64,000 nt of DNA from Cryptomeria japonica (Eukaryota > Streptophyta > Pinopsida > Cupressales > Cupressaceae): NCBI RefSeq assembly GCF_030272615.1, contig NC_081411.1, positions 156,140,971-156,204,970 of the forward strand, given 5' to 3'. The position numbers and the translations under genes are program-made. Below are positions 59,081 to 64,000 of this stretch, one piece after another. The notes beneath the pieces were generated by a model. The model had not been told where the DNA came from. It ran no database searches and saw only the letters and a list, made by a program, of their open reading frames with translations. Within the stretch, counting starts at the first letter, position 1, and each line of letters opens with the position of its first letter.

Positions 59081-59350
59081 GGCGCTTTTGAACACGTTCT
59101 AGCACTATTGCAACATTTTCTTTTAGCGCTATTGTCAATATAATAGCGCTAAGGAAAAAGTTTTAGCGCTACTGATTCCTTTCTAGCGCTTTTGTCACAG
59201 TTCTAGCGCTATTGAAACCGTTATAGCACTTTTGACCTTTCGGATTTTCCTATTTTTTTAGCGCTACTGTGTAAAATAGCACTTCTGCGACCGCAGACTA
59301 GCGCTATTGTATCAATTAGCGCTTTTGTATAGAAAGCAGAATAGCGCTAT
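59081..59350 (+). repeat. phased AGCGCT array, mainly 20-nt period
   Basis: AGCGCT, or AGCACT/GGCGCT variants, starts at 59081, 59101, 59125, 59145, 59165, 59185, 59205, 59225, 59260, 59278, 59300, 59318 and 59343. Six consecutive units are exactly 20 nt apart. Most are followed by ATTG, ACTG or TTTG and preceded by T. The array starts 80 nt after the PBS-like site. AGCGCT is self-complementary. Confidence 0.85.
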
Positions 59351-59509
59351 TGTGACAGAGTGTTGTCCAATTCACTTTGTAACCCAAAATCAGCATTTAG
59401 GCTTGTGTAAGCCCACACTAACATTTGACCATTGACCAGGTGCAGGTTCTAATCTTTTTGTGTGCAGGAGAAGGAGTTAGTAGATGCCATAAAATCTTTC
59501 TTTTTACTT

Positions 59510-60000
59510 TCTTTAAAAAGTTGGTTAAAAAGAATTCATTTTCCCTTCTTGCACAAGTTAAAATCAACCTCACATCTTACTTTGGAGTGCATAAAATGAA
59601 CCTAAAACTTGTTTGTGGTGCTTAAAAAGAACATTCATCTTTCTTTTATTGCAAAGTAAAAAGAACAACTTCAAATTTTGCTTCCATTGCAAGTTAGGGA
59701 TACATTTTGTTTTGGTGCTTAAAATCAACAAAACAAATTTTCTTTCTTGCATCAAACTTAAAAATTTACAATCCACACTTCAAAATTTTGGTGCAAATAA
59801 AATTCACAATCAACTTGTCTCAATTTTGCAAGCAATTTTACTTCAAGCAAAACGTGTTTTTTTTTTTGTTAAGTTGACCAGGATTTTTGAATTCTAGATT
59901 ACAAAACACATTGCCTTTGAAGTTAAAAAGAACACCATGGTTGTTGGAGCAACATCTCCAAATAGTTAGATCACATTTGCAAAATGCTGGATTAAAAAGA
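59510..60000 (+). repeat. TTAAAAAGAAC leader array, ~33-nt period
   Basis: GTTAAAAAGAA and variants start near 59524, 59557, 59591, 59622, 59655, 59718 and 59752, then more loosely near 59,905 and 59,990. Units often include a TTGC or GGTGC a few bases before the core. The left-hand element has the same motif at 7,320-7,690. Confidence 0.65.
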
Positions 60001-60119
60001 ACAAGTGAATTTGGTGTTTGGCACGCTTGTGCACAAAAGTCAGTCGAGTGGTCCTACCTCTAACACACACTATCCTCTCCCTTGGCTTTCGTGGTCCTAG
60101 GTGCAAGAGAAAAGTGTTA

Positions 60120-60540
60120 GTAACGCTCACATTTTATTTTTTAAGAGAGGCCTGCCAAGGGATCGATACTCTTGGGAATGACCTCGAGCGGTAAATCCTT
60201 CGAGCCGCTATAGAAATCAGGTGAGAGCGAAAGCTGTAGCCTTGGGTATAGTTGTTCCTACAGTGTAACTGGCCGAAAGGACAAATGGGCCCCACCACCA
60301 GTTACAAGGCTCTTAAGTGAGTCACTGCAGAATGAACTTATGTCCAAAGCCATCGAACATGACTAAACACCTTTAAGTAGTAGCCCACCTGTTCTATTGA
60401 TTGAGGATATTTGAGATATAATTTAGTGCAAGAGCATAGAAGGTTTTGCTCCCAAGATACTCACCATACATATTTCCTTGAGTAGAAACATAGCTTTTTG
60501 AAAAGTCACTTGTGGCTTGATGAAAGTGGTGACTCCCCCA
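60120..60540 (+). other. conserved leader block
   Basis: Counterpart of 6,720-7,240 in the left-hand element (shared GGCCTGC and AGAT-ACTCACCATA landmarks). It is less AT-rich than its surroundings, suggesting retained structure. No ORF. Confidence 0.55.
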
Positions 60541-61000
60541 TCATAGGGATCATCTATTTGTTATGCTCGTGCAAGACTTAGTATATCACATCCTTACCTA
60601 CCACGGCGGGATTCATAAGTTATGTAGTACCAAAGTCGAAGAAATATCAAGATGTGGGCTAAATTTATCACAACTGGCCATTTGACCATAGGGATAAAAA
60701 GTGTCTGAAGTGTGTTCGTTTTACAGACCTAGTGCGAATTGAGCCGACTTCAGTCTTTGGAAATACACCTTAAAATACATCTAAAGGAAGGGTCAGAAAC
60801 AAGTCCAAGGATTGGGTTGATCTAGACCCATACTCATTTGTGCCTTTGAGGCTACAATCTTGTGTTTGTGTGCTTGCTTTGTTTTCTTGTCAAGGAAAAA
60901 TCAGAAAATCACTTTCAAAAACAAAGTACTCATCCAACATCTGTCAACACAACCAAAAATACCAAAAACAAAGTGCAAACAACACAGAGTCACAACTTTT

Positions 61001-61384
61001 ATGACCATTCTTCACATCTTGCGAAAGAAGAAGTGTCATCAGAATATTACCTTGAAAAGAAGACCGTTAAGCTCAAAGGCTTTGATCAAAAGGAGGAAAT
61101 TCTTCTATCTCAATAGACAAATCTTTGTCTCACATAGAGTCTTTCTACATCGCATGCGTCTATACCTTCAAGGTAAAACAAACGAATTTGATTCTGAATC
61201 ATTAAACCGCAGAGCTTTTATGCAATATAGAGCTCTGAGTTATCACAAAAATCAAGGAGGAAAGATTAATCCCAATTTCTTCCCAAACATTTGTATCACC
61301 TACAACACACCTCGAGAAGTGCCACCAACGCCTGAAAGGGAACAGGTAGAGTTTGTCCCATTTGTGACACAAAGTTTTTACTGA
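61001..61384 (+). CDS. small conserved ORF upstream of gag (127 aa), function unknown
   Basis: The frame is open from 60,860, but the start is placed at the ATG at 61,001 because the sister copy at 5,656-5,273 begins at the same Met and has exactly the same length. Residues 8-40 are rich in Lys/Arg (RKKK, LKRR, KRRKFF). The best conserved blocks are MRLYLQGK (52-59), NEFD (61-64), ESL (66-68), PPTPER (108-113) and the C-terminal PFV..SFY. No signal peptide or membrane segment is apparent. It lies 451 nt before gag on the same strand. Ogre-type Tat elements are known to carry an extra ORF here; identity with that ORF is inferred. A basic, probably nucleic-acid-binding protein is plausible. Confidence 0.75.
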   Translation: MTILHILRKKKCHQNITLKRRPLSSKALIKRRKFFYLNRQIFVSHRVFLHRMRLYLQGKTNEFDSESLNRRAFMQYRALSYHKNQGGKINPNFFPNICITYNTPREVPPTPEREQVEFVPFVTQSFY

Positions 61385-61835
61385 AAGTTGAAAAACAAAA
61401 GCATCCAGTATCTTATACATACATCATCACTTCATCATCAATCCATCCCAAAACTCTCAAAACATTAAGAGGTTCTTGTCCCAAGATTCCTTTTTAGATA
61501 TTGCTTGAAATCAAACACATCACATCACTTTTTAGATTGTTTCTACATCTAGGATAAGCTCATCCTAAGAAACACATCTACGTAGGTTAAAACTAGTTCA
61601 TGAGTGAATCCTCTCATTACTAGGTAGTTAAATCTGTAACACATCTCAGATTTCTCTGCACCTTATCACATCCAATCTTATCAAAACAAGCAAGCAATTT
61701 AAAGAAGGAATTTTGGTTGCATCTACCTTAAAAGTGTTAGAGACCTACATACCACCAATCCACTAAATCATCCATCCTTCATCAAACAACTCATCATCAT
61801 CTTCAATCAACTTCAAAAACAAACTTGCAAACAAA

Positions 61836-63540
61836 ATGGCTCAAACCCGATCACGATCAAGGCAACGAGAAATAGAAATTGAGGAAGAAGAGGACAACCT
61901 CAATGAATTTCAAGAGGCACTTGGAGGAAATGGGAATGATGAAAACCCAGGTACACCCACTCCTTCAACAATCGAAAGGGTTCAGCATAACCCTCATTTT
62001 AACAGATTATTTGATGAAATACTAAGGAGCAACGCAGATGCTCACTTCTTAAAACTCGCTCAAGAAGGAGCCAAACTCCCCTCAGACTTTGATCTTGCCC
62101 AATTAAGACAAGCATCAGAAAGACAATGTCGCCATGAGGAGGAAAGGCGTAGAGATCCCATCAGATATAACATCCCTCGAGGTAACCCACCACCTCCTCC
62201 TCCTAATGAAATGGAGATGTTGCGGCAACAAGTCGAGAATCTCGCCCAACAACTTCATAGTGGTGTTAAGACCAATCAATTCTCACTTAATGACATCTGT
62301 CCCTATCCGTTTGATAGGAATCTTTATATGCCACCCTTTCCACGCGGGTTCGAAACACCAAAATTCGAAAAATATAGAGGAAAGGGAGATCCCCGCGATC
62401 ATGTCCGAGAATTTCATTCCGCTTGTCTCGAAGTTGCATATGAAGACACATACTTGATGCGCCTTTTTCCCCAAAGCTTGGGAGGAACAACCACATCATG
62501 GTTTTCCCGACTACCAGGTGGCATAAGAACATTTGAGGAACTCATCCAGAAGTTCCTATCTCATTACTCTTATAATATTGAACACGACATCACCATGGCT
62601 GATCTATGCAACACCAAACAAAAACCAGGTGAATTATTCTCAGTATTCCTGCAATGATGGCGCCAAATGTCTAGCAGGCGTTCTCTTCAGTTACTTGAAC
62701 GAGAACTAGTGGAAATTTTCATTTCCAACTTAAACGAAGAAATGGAATTTCACCTGGATGTCAAAGACATCGATTCTTTTAACGATATGATCACCAAAGG
62801 TATAAAATGTGAAAGGGCACTCATCAAAAAAGGACTCATCAAAATCTTTAATGAACCCAAAGATGGTCCTCGCCTGCGCTTCAATAGTGATAAACCGAAC
62901 TTCTGGAACAAGAATAAGAATATCGTCAACGATGGGGTTGTAGATGCTCGAACTATCCAAAATGCACAACCTGTGGTTCGGTTTGCAGGACAAAATCCTC
63001 CACCTCAAAATAACACAAATGTTCCTCCTAATCAAGGTCGCATCACATCTCATAATGAACCAAGACCTCGTCAGCAAAAACAAAAACGCACATACACTCC
63101 CTTAGGGGAACCCATTGAAACAGTGATGCGACAACTCATTTCTCAGAATTTCATCACTCTACCTAAGTTATCGAATTATGAGCCTCAAGTCAAACCAGCA
63201 TGGTGGAGAGATACTGAACACTGTGAATTCCATCAAGGAAGAGGACACAAGACAAGTAATTGTCACCGATTGAAAGATCTCATTCAGGATCTTATTGACC
63301 GAGGAGAAATTGAAATTGAAGGGCATGACCCAAAAACAACCAATAATGATCATCAGATGTTCAAGAATCCACTTCCATCGCAAGATCAAAGGGGTCCTTC
63401 CACGTCCAGACAAGGTCCTGATACCACTGATTATACGCAAGCTGCGTATAATTACACTGTCAATCACCTGTATGATGCTAGTGAACAAATTGCAACTATC
63501 ACCTTCAAAAATCCCACCTCAAATTGCAATGTTGTTACAC
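61836..63540 (+). pseudogene. gag, one in-frame stop
   Basis: Starts MAQTRSRSRQRE at 61,836. Capsid-like blocks are GKGDPRDHVREF, EDTYLMRLFPQSLGG and FLSHYSYNI. A TGA at 62,655 interrupts FLQ-WRQMSSR; the left-hand copy has a Gly codon here, so the stop is a private mutation. After it the same frame stays open to the window edge: FISNLNEEMEF, a proline/asparagine-rich linker, then CEFHQGRGHKTSNC (about 63,220-63,262), a C-H-H-C finger typical of the Tat branch, and DLIQDLIDRG. Gag would package element RNA. No other stop or shift was found. Confidence 0.85.
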
Positions 63541-64000
63541 GTCGTGGCAAGGTCACCATAAAGGCAGCTCCACAAGGCACCACCTCCATCCCAAAGCAGT
63601 ACAATCTTGTGGAACAATTAGACAAAACGCCTGCACTTATATCCATTTTAGAGCTATTGCGCCTGTCACCATCTCATAAAACTATCTTGGATCAAGCACT
63701 CCAAGAGGCGTCAGTCCCTGCAAACTTGAATACGGACCAATTTCAAGCCATGGTTGGAAATCTAAAGTCATCACCTTGTCTCACTTTTTCTGAAAGTGAC
63801 AACTCTTCGTTCCAGCAACCTCATAACGCCTCACTCCACATTGAAGGCTTTGTCAACGAACACAGGATCAAGCGAGTCTTGATCGATAATGGAGCAGGCC
63901 TAAACATTTGCACACTACAGTTGGTCACAGCATTGGGATATGCAATAGAATCAGTGGATCCTTGCAAGAAGATCACCATCAAGGCCTATGATGATGCAGA
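63541..64000 (+). pseudogene. retropepsin, continuing in the gag frame to the window edge
   Basis: The gag frame runs on without a stop through CLTFSESDNSS and IEGFVNEHRIKRVLIDNGAG, then LNICTLQLVTALGYAIES and KKITIKAYDD. LIDNGAG is the retropepsin active site with D-N-G rather than D-S/T-G. Gag and protease are therefore one polyprotein. It is called a pseudogene only because of the upstream stop at 62,655; the domain itself is intact as far as visible. Confidence 0.82.

Larger units (their letters stand above)
57603..64000 (+). mobile_element. Tat-lineage Ty3/gypsy element, 3' part off-window
   Basis: A 5' LTR with TATA box, PBS-like site, long leader with two motif arrays, small ORF, gag, CHHC finger and retropepsin on the plus strand. 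It is the same family as the element at 1-7.7 kb but much better preserved: only one stop was found in the 2.16 kb from gag to the window edge. RT, RNase H, integrase and the 3' LTR lie beyond 64,000. Confidence 0.88.

Noticed and set aside
60860-61000. Upstream ATG as start of the small ORF
   Set aside because: The sister copy aligns from the second Met at 61,001 and has the same length from there; the upstream 47 codons are not shared.
60860-61116. Second open frame overlapping the small ORF (60,862-61,116)
   Set aside because: It is not conserved in the left element; the frame used by the small ORF is.
62655-62657. Programmed read-through at the gag stop
   Set aside because: The sister element has a sense codon (GGT) there and the stop is in mid-gag rather than at the gag-protease border.

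Overview
The window looks like a stretch of a very large, repeat-rich seed-plant nuclear genome, most likely a gymnosperm. It is AT-rich, contains one ordinary spliced gene, and is otherwise layers of decayed LTR retrotransposons and LINEs, many with stops, frameshifts and nested insertions. There are no operons, CRISPR arrays or tRNA/rRNA genes. The organism assignment is inferred from this texture and from an 11.6 kb intron; no species was identified.

Layout. 1-7.7 kb: a Tat-lineage Ty3/gypsy element on the minus strand (gag, protease, G-patch-like segment, RT running off the left edge) with a long structured leader. 8.2-11.8 kb: broken minus-strand Ty1/copia pol and gag. 13.3-26.2 kb: 3' part of a plus-strand FAD-dependent monooxygenase gene; four exons are visible and the N-terminal exon is not. 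Its 11,562-nt third intron holds a copia LTR/gag, a split repeat and LINE debris. 28.4-31.46 kb: gypsy integrase fused to a copia gag-protease-integrase, then a copia LTR. 33.0-37.06 kb: a minus-strand gypsy element with PPT and PBS. Its LTR is interrupted by a 4,524-bp TG...CA insertion (37,573-42,096) with 5-bp target duplications, read as a giant solo LTR carrying (TA)n tracts and a CpG-rich block. 44.9-49.1 kb: a plus-strand chromovirus with chromodomain. 50.8-51.5 kb: LINE ORF1 remnant. 51.6-56.0 kb: a copia LTR and gag with a 2.85-kb LINE inserted between gag and protease. 56.6-57.0 kb: tRNA-like SINE candidates. 57.6-64.0 kb: a better preserved Tat-lineage element on the plus strand (LTR with TATA box, leader, small ORF, gag-protease) running off the right edge.

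Most interesting observation. The two Tat-lineage elements, at opposite ends and in opposite orientation, share an unusual 5' leader. It contains a 127-codon ORF upstream of gag with identical length in both copies (about 51% identity by hand count), an array of TAGCGC cores phased at about 20-21 nt, and an array of TTAAAAAGAAC motifs at about 33-35 nt. Tat/Ogre-type elements are known to carry an extra ORF before gag. The ORF's function and the phased palindromic arrays look under-described. All statements come from reading the sequence; no database search was run.
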